Below are positions 10,200 to 20,339 of a stretch of DNA of 64,000 nt, in pieces. The DNA is from Henricia sp. BOLD:AAB3569 (taxonomy: Eukaryota > Echinodermata > Asteroidea > Spinulosida > Echinasteridae): NCBI GenBank assembly GCA_037783545.1, contig JBBELK010001083.1, positions 248,001-312,000 of the forward strand. Reading direction: 5' to 3'. Made by a program: the position numbers and the translations under genes. The stretch's first letter is position 1. Every line of letters begins with the position of its first letter. A model generated the notes under the pieces. That model made no database searches and was not told the DNA's origin. It was given only the letters and a program-made list of their open reading frames with translations.

Positions 10200-10538
10200 T
10201 GGAGCGTCAAAAGTTGACAACCCAAATTTCTCATTTTCTGTAAGTAGATTTTCAGGTTTTTTGGTTTCGCAAGGAGTATTTTCAAAAAACAAAATGTTAC
10301 GACTCTCGCGGCGCCCCAAAAGTGAACGACTAATAAATTAGCTCGCGGCGCCCCAAAGAGTAAACAACGCCCCAAAGAGTAAACAACACCCCTATATTCA
10401 AAATAGAATGGTCTTTTTTGAAGCCGCCCTACATGCCGTTCCATTTGTTTGTTTTGAAAGTACTGTTTGCGAAACCAAAAAACCTGAAAATCTACTAGCA
10501 TAAAATAAGAAATTTGGGTTGTCACTTTTGACGCTCCA
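10200..10538. mobile_element. 339-bp foldback MITE with ~90-bp arms and TA duplication
   Basis: The left arm TGGAGCGTCAAAAGTTGACA is mirrored on the right (ending GACGCTCCA at 10538). Pairing extends through AGATTTTCAGGTTTTTTGG to CAAAACAAA. TA flanks both ends (10198-10199, 10539-10540). The centre is a GCGCCCC-rich segment. A partial relative lies at 26860-27064 with its centre inverted. Confidence 0.8.
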
Positions 10539-10800
10539 TACATTGGTGCGACATAGTTAGCAATGTTTGACAACTCGTGTCTTCTGTTACATTCTAGATA
10601 TATATAGGAGGTAACATGACTACAACCTACTCCATATTGCCACGTGGCAACATGATTTATATGTTACTGTCTCGCAAACTTGGGGTAGGGAGAGGCGGAG
10701 TGGTGGAGGACATCTACCGTGTGGGCTCGATCCTCAAGCGTTGGTAACTGACTGCGCGCATATATATAACTCGCCACGGCAGCCTTGACTAAAGGCTACA
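10539..10800 (+). repeat. dispersed block J2 (partner 27065-27290; inverted relatives 14350-14430 and 34160-34260)
   Basis: Follows the MITE with the same order as at 27065: ATTGG(T/C)GCGACAT, CTCCATATTGCCACGTGGCA, GTCTCGCAAACTTGGGG. The GCCACGTGGC palindrome also appears in the inverse orientation at 14403 and 34231. No coding content was seen. Confidence 0.65.
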
Positions 10801-11625
10801 CAGTGGGAGGCCCGCTTAACATGAATTTAGGTCACAACATATGAAAAATCTAACTGTTTCTTTTGAGTGAAAAGATGTATTTAAAGCATTTTCTGAAGAT
10901 AAAAATTAAGAAATAATAGTTGGTCTGGTAACGTTCCTCAGTTTGTATGTTTCGTAATAGTGGATGCGTAGTAATACGACCACTTGCAAGCAGACACGGC
11001 GTCTTAGAAACTAGTCTGGTAACCTACATGTTTCGAAATAGTAGGTGCATGGTAATCACGACTAATTGCGAGCACACGGCAGTGTCTACATCAGGTGCTC
11101 GCTTGAGGAAAACGCTCTTATTTCTATGAGGATGGTCGAATTTTGTAATAAGCACATTGACAATACAAGAAGTAGGCCGTATACATGTGTAAAAAAATAA
11201 TTTAAAAAGTGGAAAAATTTAAGAAATTTTTTCATTTGTTGTTTTTGGCATAGACCTTATCATCTCCATATTATATAATTTATTTATCAACACAAGCAAA
11301 AAATAACAATTATTACAAACCAATTTACAAGAAGGAATAACAGTAGGGCAGTTGTTTGACCACTAACTATAAACAAAATCCCCGAAATGTGAAAAAAACG
11401 AGAAATATTTCGTCTGCTATACGAGTAGTCGTGTTTCCCGAAGATTATAACATAATATGCACGGATTCCTGATAGGTATATACAGACGAAATAACGCCCT
11501 CAATGTAATGATTAAAAAACGTTTCATTCGAAAATTTTAGATTTTCAGTATGTTAATGAGTGATTTTGTATACACCAGTCAGTGTTGGAATGCATTATAT
11601 ATTGCAATTAGTTCTAGTTAGGCAC
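10801..11625 (+). repeat. R1 block copy B preceded by a right-arm remnant of the GCGGGCC MITE
   Basis: CAGTGGGAGGCCCGC (10801-10815) is only the right terminus of the GCGGGCCTCCCAC MITE; TTAACATGAATTTAGG follows and starts R1. R1 has internal deletions here, for example loss of part of the AGCAGACGA hairpin near 11390. It ends TTGCAATTAGTTCTAG. Confidence 0.75.
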
Positions 11626-11987
11626 ATTTAGCGGTAAATTGACCGGACTATCTCTGCGTCTGTTACGTCTATATGGAGACCGGGCTTAACTAAATTTGTA
11701 TGTTTTCGGAATAAATTGCACATTGTAACCATATCATAAGCGTTAGAATTTGCAAATTATAAAATATGTCGTGAAGTGGCTGAGAATCCTTACGAAACCA
11801 TACAACTAATTCCTACTATTGCACATGTCGCAGTCGCAACAAATTGTGGCAAATCATGCAGTGGGCGACGAAAAACTATACAAAAGTCTTGTGACAACCT
11901 GCGAGACGCTACGAAATTGTACCTACGTATCATACCTTATCAATTTACGTTTTACATAGAACTAATTGCAATAGAAATCGTTCTAAG
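11626..11987 (+). repeat. truncated SINE-like segment and flank
   Basis: TTAGGCACATTTAGCGGTAA to ACCGGGCTTAACTAAATTTG is the start of the segment seen in full at 12975, broken off after about 70 bp. The remainder to 11987 includes sequence shared with 27600-27667 (TTTACATAGAACTAATTGC). No gene was recognised. Confidence 0.55.
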
Positions 11988-12107
11988 GCGGGCCTCCCAC
12001 GTGCGATTTTTGCCACGAATTTTCTACGATTAGCTACGATTGTGTGTAGAGTCTATAGACAGTCTCTGGTAATCGTACAATTCGTAGGAAATTCGTGGGA
12101 GGCCCGC
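11988..12107. mobile_element. GCGGGCC foldback MITE, 120 bp
   Basis: Termini GCGGGCCTCCCAC and GTGGGAGGCCCGC are exact inverses. The inner arms read CGATTTTTGCCACGAATTTT and its relatives. It sits directly in front of R1 copy C and is followed by TTTAAC. Confidence 0.8.
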
Positions 12108-12974
12108 TTTAACATTAATCTAGGTCACAACATATGAACAATCTAACTGTTTCTTTTAAGTGGAAAGGTGTTTTTGAAGCAGTTTTTGAAGACACAAATT
12201 AAGAAATAATAGTTGGTCTGGTAACGTTCCTCAGTCTGTATGTTTCGTAATAGTGGATGCGTAGTAATACGACCACTTGCGAGCAGACGACGGCGTCTCA
12301 GAAACTAGTCTGGTAACGTACTTCAACCTACATGTTTCGAAATAGTAGGTGCATGGTAATCACGACTGATTGCGAGCACACGGCAGTGTCTAAAAAACGC
12401 TCTTATTTCTATGCGGATGTTCGAATTTTGGGAATTCTTTTTGTAATAAACACATTGACAATACAAAAAGTATACATGTGTAAAAACAAATTTGAAAAAG
12501 TGGAAAAATCTAAGATATTTTTTACTTTGTTGTTTTTGGCATGGACCTTATTACCATCTCCATATTATATAATTGTTTTTATCCACACAAGCAAAAATAA
12601 CAATTATTACAAACCAATTTACAAGAAGGAATAACAGGTAGTGCAGTTGTTTGACCACTAACTATCAACAAGATCCCCGAAATGTTAAAAAAACATGTCT
12701 GTTTCGTTTATAATGCCTCATTTTTAGCAGACGACGAGAAATTTTTCGTCTGCTACGAGTAGTCGTGGTTCCCGAAGATTATAACATAATATGCACGGAT
12801 TCCTGATAGGTAACGGACGAAATAACGCCCTCAATGTAATGATTAAAGTTACCGCGAAAAAAAAATCACATTTTCACTCATTCGAAAATATTAGATTTTA
12901 AGTATGTTAATGAGTGATTTTGTTATACACCAGCCAGTGTTGGAATGCAATATATTGCAATTAGTTCTAGTTAG
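12108..12974 (+). repeat. R1 block copy C
   Basis: Close to copy E (27799). It includes the hairpin AGCAGACGACG near 12728 and ends CAATATATTGCAATTAGTTC, showing the sequence across the site that the BEL/Pao element interrupts in copy D. Confidence 0.8.
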
Positions 12975-13170
12975 GCACATTTAGCGGTAAATTGACCGGA
13001 CTATCTCTGCGTCTGTTACGTCTATATGGAGACCGGGCTTAACTAAATTTGCTCCGTTCATCGGATTGGATGTAAGGCTGTAGTTCCACTATGTTGTGCA
13101 TAACACACTTAAAAATCACAGAGCACGTTTTCGCAAGGTTCGTCCATACAGTACGTACGCATGAAATGCC
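12975..13170 (+). repeat. SINE-derived 3' domain, copy 1
   Basis: ACCGGGCTTAACTAAATTTG, GCTCCGTTCATCGGATTGGA and CAGAGCACGTTTTCGC align block by block with the 3' half of the intact SINE at 34665-35028 (GGCACTTAACCACACTTGC, GCTCCATCCTTCGGAAGGGA, CAGAGCATTCTTTCGTG). Copies also occur at 23875 and 28673. The tRNA-like head is not preserved. Confidence 0.55.
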
Positions 13171-13616
13171 GACTTTTTAGACCCTCCCCTCCCCCTGTAC
13201 GCATGGCGTACGCAGTGGCTCCAACCCCCTCCCCCCCCCCCGCCCCCTGTACGGATACGCATTCCATATATACCTCAGCATTGGTAAAAATGGTTCAGTA
13301 CTACATGTATAGTGCTATATACTACTACGTGTAGTACGATTCGCATGTCGCCACCTGAAATAAATGACAAAATGTATAGATTTCTTTTGTTTACTTAAAA
13401 TGACACATCAAGCATCATTCAACTGTGGATTTAATGGGAAAACCTAATTTGAGGAGTGAGAAAAATGTGAGATGTGTGTGAAAAATGTGTGGCCTATCTA
13501 ATATATTTCGTACATAAGGTCTGAAGCCATGGTCAACTTGTCCATCCTTTCCCGATTTACTAAAAAGACATTTTCGCTTGGACCCCCATCCCCCCTGTAC
13601 GCATGGTGTACGCAAT

Positions 13617-13745
13617 GTCAACACCCCCCTTCCCCCTCCCCCTCCCCCCCCTCCCCTCCCTCCCTCCCTCCCCCCTCCCCCCTCCCTCCCTCCCTCCCTC
13701 CCTCCCTCCCTCCCTCCCTCCCTCCCTCCCCCCCCACCCCCCCTC
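13617..13745 (+). repeat. C-rich (CCCT)n microsatellite
   Basis: About 130 bp of C and CT-rich repeats, mostly CCCT, preceded by GTACGCATGGTGTACGCA. The same place in the duplicated block at 28907 holds a poly-C tract. Long proline or glycine frames across it are artefacts. Confidence 0.95.
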
Positions 13746-13750
13746 CGTGC

Positions 13751-14236
13751 GTACGTACTTTATGGACGGCCCCAAGAAGCTATAAGCACTTTACACAAAA
13801 TATTACATGCGTATATGTGTGCTCGGAAACAGCCTCTGATGTTTTTAGCTGTGACAGACAGCACTACACAGTTTCATCAGGCCAACTTTGTTTAATTATA
13901 TTTATTGCAGACAGAAAGAAAATGCCGTGACATATGGTACGATGGCTTGTATTCCAGTGTCTTGTCAAAATACGATCTATCTCGTGCCTCAACAATGTTT
14001 TCACTTTATCTGAAACTGAAATCATACACAGATGTTTGAGTAGTTGTCAGATATGATTACCTCGGCACTTTACTGCAGGCCAAATGGCATGTTTACAACA
14101 GAATCATTGTGCTCGTTTGAACCAATGGGCATGGTAATCGAAACTCCCGAGTAGAACGGCGTTCTCGGGGTGACAGTTACGTGAAAGAGCATACGTGAGA
14201 GAGTGCATGGGTTGAATCTTTGTTTTTCTTCAACAT
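13751..14236 (+). repeat. dispersed block H, copy 1
   Basis: Runs from GTACGTACTTTATGGACGGC through GCAGACAGAAAGAAAATGCC and CGAAACTCCCGAGTAGAACG to GGGTTGAATCTTTG. Relatives are at 24690-25050 and 29030-29510. No coding conservation was seen. Confidence 0.7.
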
Positions 14237-14678
14237 ACTGGACTACAGCTTTAAATCCCATCCGAAGAACGGAACAAGTTTAGTTACGCACTTTGCGCAA
14301 TAGCGCAGGTACTAGCAGGAGTCTGAAGACCACAGCCGAAGACGCCCACCCCCTCAAAGTTTGCGAGACAGCCCATAAACTACATACAGTAACTCGATCG
14401 TTGCCACGTGGCAATAATGGAGTGGGTTGCAATCAATATCATGTAATAAGACTACGCATACCCTATATCTGGAATGTAACAAAAGACATGAGCTGTCAAA
14501 CATTGTCAACCATGTCGCGGCAATGTCTCCATCCATTATCTTCACGTTCCTCAACAGTTTGTTATGTACACAAAGAATAAGCGAGATTTTTCTATTAATT
14601 TCCATAGTGAATAAAATTTGTTTACTTCTTTGCTCTAGAGTTTGCCGAAATTTTCCATGACATTCCATAAACTAGTAA
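14237..14678 (+). repeat. dispersed block J, copy 1
   Basis: Includes CAACATACTGGA, GCACTTTGCGCAATAGCGCA, GTTGCCACGTGGCAATAATG and ATCCATTATCTTCACGTTCC. The relatives are 26236-26346 (first part only) and 34048-34490. Confidence 0.65.
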
Positions 14679-15941
14679 CTTTGGCAAGTTATAAATACAT
14701 TTTTCTTTAATACAGCCGAGTACTGATAGTATAATTAAACCACAAGTAATAACAATGCTTATAACAAGGAAAGGTTTATCTCGAGCCTTTATTTTACTTT
14801 ATTTCCAAGACTGATAATCGACAAAATAGACGACTGCTGTTAGATTTTCCAATGCCAAGGCACAATATTAACAATACATTTATCTAACTGTGGTTTTGTC
14901 AAATAGAGGACTTTTGTCACAATTAAATGCACACTGAGGCTTCAAAAACTTTGGTATTTTTAATGCCTTTAAAGTTCAAGCTATATAGATGACAAAAATC
15001 AAGTGATTTCCGAAATGCGTGTTTCTAGTAAAATTGCACTTAAAATAAAAAAAACATCAGACTGCTTATATTTTGCTGATGGTTTGTGATTTTAGTTTGA
15101 ATGATGGTAACCAAATATGTATTTAGACAGTAACCAAAATGTATAGCTTATAATAATTGATATATGATAAAGTGAACCTCGATTTTATGACTGGAAAAGC
15201 TACTGTATAGCCTAACAATCAAACCTAATGATACAATCAAACCTTGAAAATAGCATTGTTACATACTTTTTTTTTAACAAGCAATTAGTTTCGATCAAAA
15301 TTTTCGTTTAAATAATATAGGAACCAACTGAAGCTCTAGACCCAAACCATATAGTTAAGATATGAGCATTTTACAATACTCATTTGTTATATTTTGTATG
15401 CATGCAGATATTTAACATACATATGTTTCTAAAACTTTCTACCACATAAGTGCCTAAATTGCCAATGTATTTAGATCTACAATGTATGTAAACTGTGTCA
15501 AACGATTATTTCGAAAACATGACACAGACTATCAAAATATGATAAATCCAGAAATTTACTTTAAAGCTGCAAGTGTAAACAAAAAGGAAGGAAGCAATTT
15601 TGAAAGAAGACCACCTTGAATCAATCCAGTCATTTCAAATAATTAATATTTTTATTCTGGCAATCACATAGATGAAAATCTAAACTCCAAAGCAGATTTT
15701 GGTGAAGATGAATAAATTTGTTCTTAATGATTGTGTTTTGGAAGAGTAGGGTGGAGCAAGTTGACCAACCTCTAGGCAATGAACGCAAGCTCAGGCCAAT
15801 TTCTGTGTAGCTGCAGAGTGCTATTTTTACAGATGTCCTGTGAAATGGCTTGATCTTGATCTTGATGCAGTAACTGAAGCATTTTGGAAAACCTGAGCAT
15901 GAGAATAAATATGTACATCTCAATGATAATGCTGATAATTT
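14679..15941 (+). repeat. dispersed ~1.5 kb repeat, copy B (5' truncated)
   Basis: Begins inside copy A (at its ~2663) with CTTTGGCAAGTTATAAA and ends GATAATTTACTAAACG. Similarity is high with scattered small indels. At 15041-15060 it also retains the A-rich site that the large array interrupts at 38830. Confidence 0.8.
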
Positions 15942-16335
15942 ACTAAACGAAAAATTATCAGCAGTTGACCATTACTGAATTTGTGTGTACAAAACTGCCA
16001 GCGAAATTTTGTTCTAGTATAATTTTCACCTTTTCACTCCTTTTTATTGCGGTTATAAACTTGTAACATTTGCCCAAAATTAGTAATGGTCAACTTCTGA
16101 ATTCGTAAAATAGGTTTGCTATAAATTTATCATTCGCCAAAACACATTTCAGACCGACGTGACATGCACATTAACTATAGAGACAGTCGAGCTGCACACT
16201 TTTCTTCTCACATTTCCAGTCTGTTTTCTCGTCTTGAGACGCATCCCAGGATTCATGATTGGTATTTTGAAAATCAGAAATGTTCACAGATAAGTTAAAC
16301 TTGGATCAGTCAACTTTGCCGACTGTCTGCGTTAA
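15942..16335. other. no gene recognised; end shared with 27380-27417
   Basis: The last ~60 bp (TCAACTTTGCCGACTGTCTG to CGTTAA) recur before the MITE at 27418. The rest has no partner or coding signal visible in the window. Confidence 0.4.
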
Positions 16336-16484
16336 GCGGGCCTCCCACTGTACGATTTTTGCCACGAATTTCCAACGATTAGGTACGATTTGTTACGATT
16401 GTGTATAGACTCTATACACAATCGTACCAAATCGTAGCTAATGGTTGTAAATTCGTGGCAAAAATCGCAGAGTGGGAGGCCCGC
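16336..16484. mobile_element. GCGGGCC foldback MITE, 149 bp
   Basis: Near-palindromic throughout: GCGGGCCTCCCACTGTACGA at the left, matching inverse at the right, centre TGTATAGACTCTATACACA. TTAA precedes the left end and TTGACA follows the right, suggesting a TTAA target, best seen by combining copies. Confidence 0.85.
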
Positions 16485-17554
16485 TTGACATGAATCTAGG
16501 TCACAACATTTGAAAAATCTAACTGTTTTATTTGAGTGAAAAGATGTTTTTAAAGCAGTTTTTGAAGACAAAATTTAAGAATTAATAGTTGGTCTGGTAA
16601 AGTTTCTCAGTCTGTATGTTTCGTAATAGTGGATGCGTAGTAATACGACCACTTGCAAGCAGACACGGCGTCTCAGAAACTAGTCTGGTAACGTACTTCA
16701 ACCTACATGTTTCGAAATAGTCGGTGCATGGTAATCACGACATGAATCTAGGTCACAACATATGAAAAATCTAACTGTTTCTTTTGAGTGAAAATATGTT
16801 TTTAAGCAGTTTTTGAAGACAAAATTTAAGAATTAATAGTTGGTCTGGTAATGTTTCTCAGTCTGTATGTTTCGTAATAGTGGATGCGTAGTAATACGAC
16901 CACTTGCAAGCAGACACGGCGTCTCAGAAACCAGTCTGGTAACGTACTTCAACCTACATGTTTCGAAATAGTAGGTGCATGGTAATCACGACTAATTGCG
17001 AGCACACGGCAGTGTCTAAATCAGGTGCTCGCTTAAGGAAAACGCTCTTATTTCTATGAGGATGGTCGAATTTTGGGATTTCTTTTTGTAATAAGCACAT
17101 TGACAATACAAGAAGTACATGTGTAAAAACAAAATAGAAAAAGTGGAAAAATCTAAGATATTTTGTCCTTTGTTGTTTTTGGCATGGACCTTATTACCAT
17201 CTCCATATTATATACTTTATTTATCAACACAAGCAAAAAATAAAAATTATTACAAACCAATTTACAAGAAGGAATAACAGTAGGGCAGTGGTTTGACCAC
17301 TAACTATAACCAAATCCCCAAAATGTGCAAAAAAAATGTCTGTTTCGTTTGTAATGCCTCATTTTTCGTCTGCTACGAGTAGTCGTGTTTCCCGAAGATT
17401 ATAACATAATATGCACGGATTCCTGATAGGTAACAGACGAAATAACGCCCTCAATGTAATGATTAAAAAACTTTTCATTCGAAAATATTAGATTATTAGT
17501 ATGTTAATGAGTGATTTTTTATACACCAGCCAGTGTTGGAATGCATTATATTGC
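16485..17554 (+). repeat. R1 block copy D with internally duplicated head
   Basis: The first ~250 bp (ATGAATCTAGGTCACAAC to TGCATGGTAATCACGAC) occur twice in tandem, at 16489 and 16739, before the body continues. The block stops at ATTATATTGC, where the BEL/Pao 5' LTR starts. Confidence 0.8.
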
Positions 17555-17881
17555 TGTTCTGCACCGTCTGTGCGGTTTGCCGCCCTCTGTCGGCTGTTTG
17601 TGTACAGTTTTATTCCACACACAAGTAGTCGATTTGTTAACAATCACGTTCGTTTTTCCTCACACTTTGCAATACAACCTTTTTATGACGAAATTAGGAA
17701 CTGCCAACTTTGTTTAGCGCCTGTGTACGCATTGTCTTTTCACACCATTTCATTGACGGAGTGCCCACGAGTCTATTTGAATTAAAACGGAGCTTAGACG
17801 CTAATTCCTGACTCCAAAGTCGTTCTTGAAAGGAGTTTGGCTGGTTGTCAATTTACAGTTAGACACACTGTAAAGAGGACA
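17555..17881 (+). repeat. 5' LTR
   Basis: 327 bp, TG...CA termini (TGTTCTGCACC to GAGGACA). Compared with the 3' LTR it has an extra 5 bp around TTGCAATACAACC. No convincing primer-binding site was identified immediately after it. Confidence 0.9.
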
Positions 17882-18023
17882 GTACAGTGAAAAGACAGGA
17901 ATCAACTGGTGTTACAACAGCTACGGCAGTCAGTTTTGGCGATTGTGAAGTCATCAGTCACATGCTGTAACATTACAACATACTGCATCATGGAAGCCGA
18001 CAGATCATCGCAGACGTATTCTA

Positions 18024-18575
18024 ATGTCACGAGGAGTGACGGGGTCATCTGCAGCACTGAGTGAAGCTGCCAGGGCACGAGGACGGGCTGAAGCAGCACG
18101 CGTTCGTGCAGAATTTTCAGGGCAAGAGGCAAAACTGGCATTAGAGAAGGCTAAATTGGATGCAGAGATTTGTATACTCACTCATCAGAAAGAGGCAGCA
18201 GCAGCAGTTGCCGAAGCTGATGCATTGGAGGTGGCTCTAGAGGGAGACAATATACTTGGTGGCATTAAGTCAAGTTTGCCGCTATCGCAGAAAGACGTCA
18301 TGCAGCGTACTGAAGAGTATGTTGAACGACACATGCCAGTTTTGCAGCCGATAATCAACTTCCCGCCCACCTTTTACAGCTCGCAAGTTATGCAACCATT
18401 TTCATCGGTTTTTCCATCAACCAATCAAAACCTGCAACAGGACTCAAAACCGGTAGTGTTGCCATCGCTTTTCCCCATCAAGACACAAATGGTGTCAACG
18501 CCTAGCAACCAACGACCTGCATACACCAATGCACCGCCCGAGACCAAGACAGCACTAACAAACCAGAGGATATGA
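18024..18575 (+). CDS. gag N-terminal region (coiled-coil), BEL/Pao
   Basis: 183 residues. After a short lead the peptide is rich in Ala, Arg and Glu (RARGRAEAARVRAEF, KLALEKAKLDAEI), the coiled-coil typical of the N-terminus of BEL/Pao Gag. The last third is Pro/Gln/Ser-rich linker. The stop TGA (18573-18575) overlaps the ATG of the next frame as ATGA. In this family the two parts are normally one Gag, so the boundary is probably a frameshift lesion, though the overlap would also permit reinitiation. Confidence 0.7.
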   Translation: MSRGVTGSSAALSEAARARGRAEAARVRAEFSGQEAKLALEKAKLDAEICILTHQKEAAAAVAEADALEVALEGDNILGGIKSSLPLSQKDVMQRTEEYVERHMPVLQPIINFPPTFYSSQVMQPFSSVFPSTNQNLQQDSKPVVLPSLFPIKTQMVSTPSNQRPAYTNAPPETKTALTNQRI

Positions 18576-19147
18576 ACAACTTTGCGAAATACCTCGCAAA
18601 ACGCGAACTTATTACCACAGGTTTGTCACATTTTGACGACCAACCTGGAAGTTTCAGGGCATGGCAGTCATCATTCCGCAGTGCTACCAATGATCTAGGG
18701 CTCACGGCGAAGGAGGAATTGGATCTGCTACTAAAATGGTTGGGGAAAGAATCATCTGAACATGTCAGGAGAATCCGTGCTGTACATGTTTACGATCCAG
18801 AAACGGCTCTCAGAAAATCATGGGAAAGACTGAAAGAACACCATGCAGCACTAGAGGTCATAGAAAGCATTCTTTTCCACAAGTTGGACTCTTTTCCTCG
18901 AACAGCAAGCAGGGATCATCTCAAGCTAAGACAACTTGGCGACGTGCTGAGAGAAGTAGAAAGTGCCAAGGAAGATGGGTATTTTCCCGGTCTGGCATAT
19001 CTTGACACCGCACGTGGAATCGACCCCATCGTGGAAAAACTGCCACATGGTCTGCAAGAAAAATGGATCAGCAAGGGCTCCAGGTACAAAAACCAAAATG
19101 ATGAACACTTTCCTCCATTCTCCTTTCCTCCATTCTCTAATAGATGA
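18572..19147 (+). CDS. gag capsid-like region (DUF1759-type), BEL/Pao
   Basis: 191 residues. HFDDQPGSFRAWQSSFRSA is the start of the DUF1759-type capsid region of BEL/Pao Gag, followed by helical sequence (LLKWLGKESSEHVRR, ALRKSWERLKEHHAALEVIE). The final residues FPPFSFPPF arise from a short direct repeat (TCCTTTCCTCCATTC) at 19108-19136 that is a likely slippage point. Downstream homology continues in the next frame. Confidence 0.75.
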   Translation: MNNFAKYLAKRELITTGLSHFDDQPGSFRAWQSSFRSATNDLGLTAKEELDLLLKWLGKESSEHVRRIRAVHVYDPETALRKSWERLKEHHAALEVIESILFHKLDSFPRTASRDHLKLRQLGDVLREVESAKEDGYFPGLAYLDTARGIDPIVEKLPHGLQEKWISKGSRYKNQNDEHFPPFSFPPFSNR

Positions 19148-20291
19148 ACGCAAGACCTTTCTACGGGAAAAGGGAATCTGCTTCAAGTGCTGCGCATCAT
19201 CATCTCACCTCGCCAAAGATTGCGGAATTGCTACAAAATGCAACGAAAGTGAGAGTGATCGCCACATCGCAGTAATGCACCCAGGCCCTGCTCCTTGGAC
19301 ACTAAATGCCCCTGTCCCTGCTCCACATCATGGCGGGGAGGAGGAATCTGGGTCTACCATCCCTTCTGCAGTCACATCCAAGTGCACTGAAGTTTGTGGC
19401 GAAGGCCTACCAGCACGATCATGCTCCAAAATATGCTTGGTGAAAGTGTATCCCCAAAATAAGTCCGAAAGTGCAGCCAAAATGTACGCCATAATCGACG
19501 ATCAGAGTAACAAGTCTTTGGCAAGGTCGGAGTTTTTCGATCTCTTCAACATACAGTCCAGTTCATCGCTCCATTCCCTCAGAACATGTGCCGGAGTTAC
19601 TGAGATGACTGGAAGGAAAGCAGATGGCTTCCAGATTGAAGCAGCAAATGGAGGAGTTAGTCTAATCCTACCTCCACTCATCGAATGCAATGAGATCCCC
19701 AACAACAGAGCTGAAATACCGACGCCAGAAGCAGCTCTTCATCACTCTCACCTGAAGCCTGTGGCGTCTCTCGTCCCAGAATTGGATCAGAATGCTGAAA
19801 TTCTTCTGTTACTTGGAAGAGACATTCTGAGAGCTCACAAAGTAAGAGAGCAAGTCAATGGCCCGCATGACGCTCCCTTTGCTCAACGACTTGACTTGGG
19901 CTGGGTTTTAGTCGGCGACGTTTGCATAGGAAATGCACACAAGCCTACCATCAACAGCTTCAAAACCCACATCTTAGAAAATGGACGTCCGTCACTTTTC
20001 ACTCCGTGCCCAAGCCGGATCCATCTGACAGAAATGATGAGTTACAGCAGGGAGCCTCACGAAATCGCACCCCAAGCGTTCAACGCAGGTCCCGTAAAAA
20101 AATCTGCAGATAAACTCGGGAGTGACGTATTCCAAGGAACACCCGATGACAACAAGCCAGCTTTGTCCATTGAAGATACGATCTTCCTCAAGACTATGGA
20201 AAAGGAATTCTATAAAGACGAGGCCAACAGTTGGGTAGCTTCTTTTCCATTTAGAGTGCCAAGACGTCCTCTTCCTAACAATCGTGAATAA
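18963..20291 (+). CDS. gag zinc knuckle plus aspartic protease and RT start, BEL/Pao
   Basis: 442 residues, but the first ~50 overlap the capsid frame and are probably not native. From about residue 55 it continues Gag: a zinc knuckle at C73-x2-C76-x5-H82-x4-C87. A retropepsin-like active site AIIDDQSN has its Asp at 179-180, and GRDILRAH with APFAQRLDLGWVLVG is the typical BEL/Pao stretch between protease and RT. It ends at a TAA (20289-20291) inside the RT N-terminal region (RRPLPNNRE), in the same frame as the next segment. Confidence 0.8.
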   Translation: MPRKMGIFPVWHILTPHVESTPSWKNCHMVCKKNGSARAPGTKTKMMNTFLHSPFLHSLIDERKTFLREKGICFKCCASSSHLAKDCGIATKCNESESDRHIAVMHPGPAPWTLNAPVPAPHHGGEEESGSTIPSAVTSKCTEVCGEGLPARSCSKICLVKVYPQNKSESAAKMYAIIDDQSNKSLARSEFFDLFNIQSSSSLHSLRTCAGVTEMTGRKADGFQIEAANGGVSLILPPLIECNEIPNNRAEIPTPEAALHHSHLKPVASLVPELDQNAEILLLLGRDILRAHKVREQVNGPHDAPFAQRLDLGWVLVGDVCIGNAHKPTINSFKTHILENGRPSLFTPCPSRIHLTEMMSYSREPHEIAPQAFNAGPVKKSADKLGSDVFQGTPDDNKPALSIEDTIFLKTMEKEFYKDEANSWVASFPFRVPRRPLPNNRE

Positions 20292-20339
20292 GCCGTTAGC
20301 CGACTCACCTCACTGCGACGCAGTCTAGACACGAAACCT

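Noticed and set aside
13529..13930. Proline- or glycine-rich open frames across the C-rich tract
   Set aside because: They are translations of a (CCCT)n microsatellite in all frames, with no conserved flank in the paralogous block.
17882..17960. Primer-binding site after the 5' LTR
   Set aside because: No 12-18-nt match to a tRNA 3' end beginning TGG was convincing within the first 20 bases.
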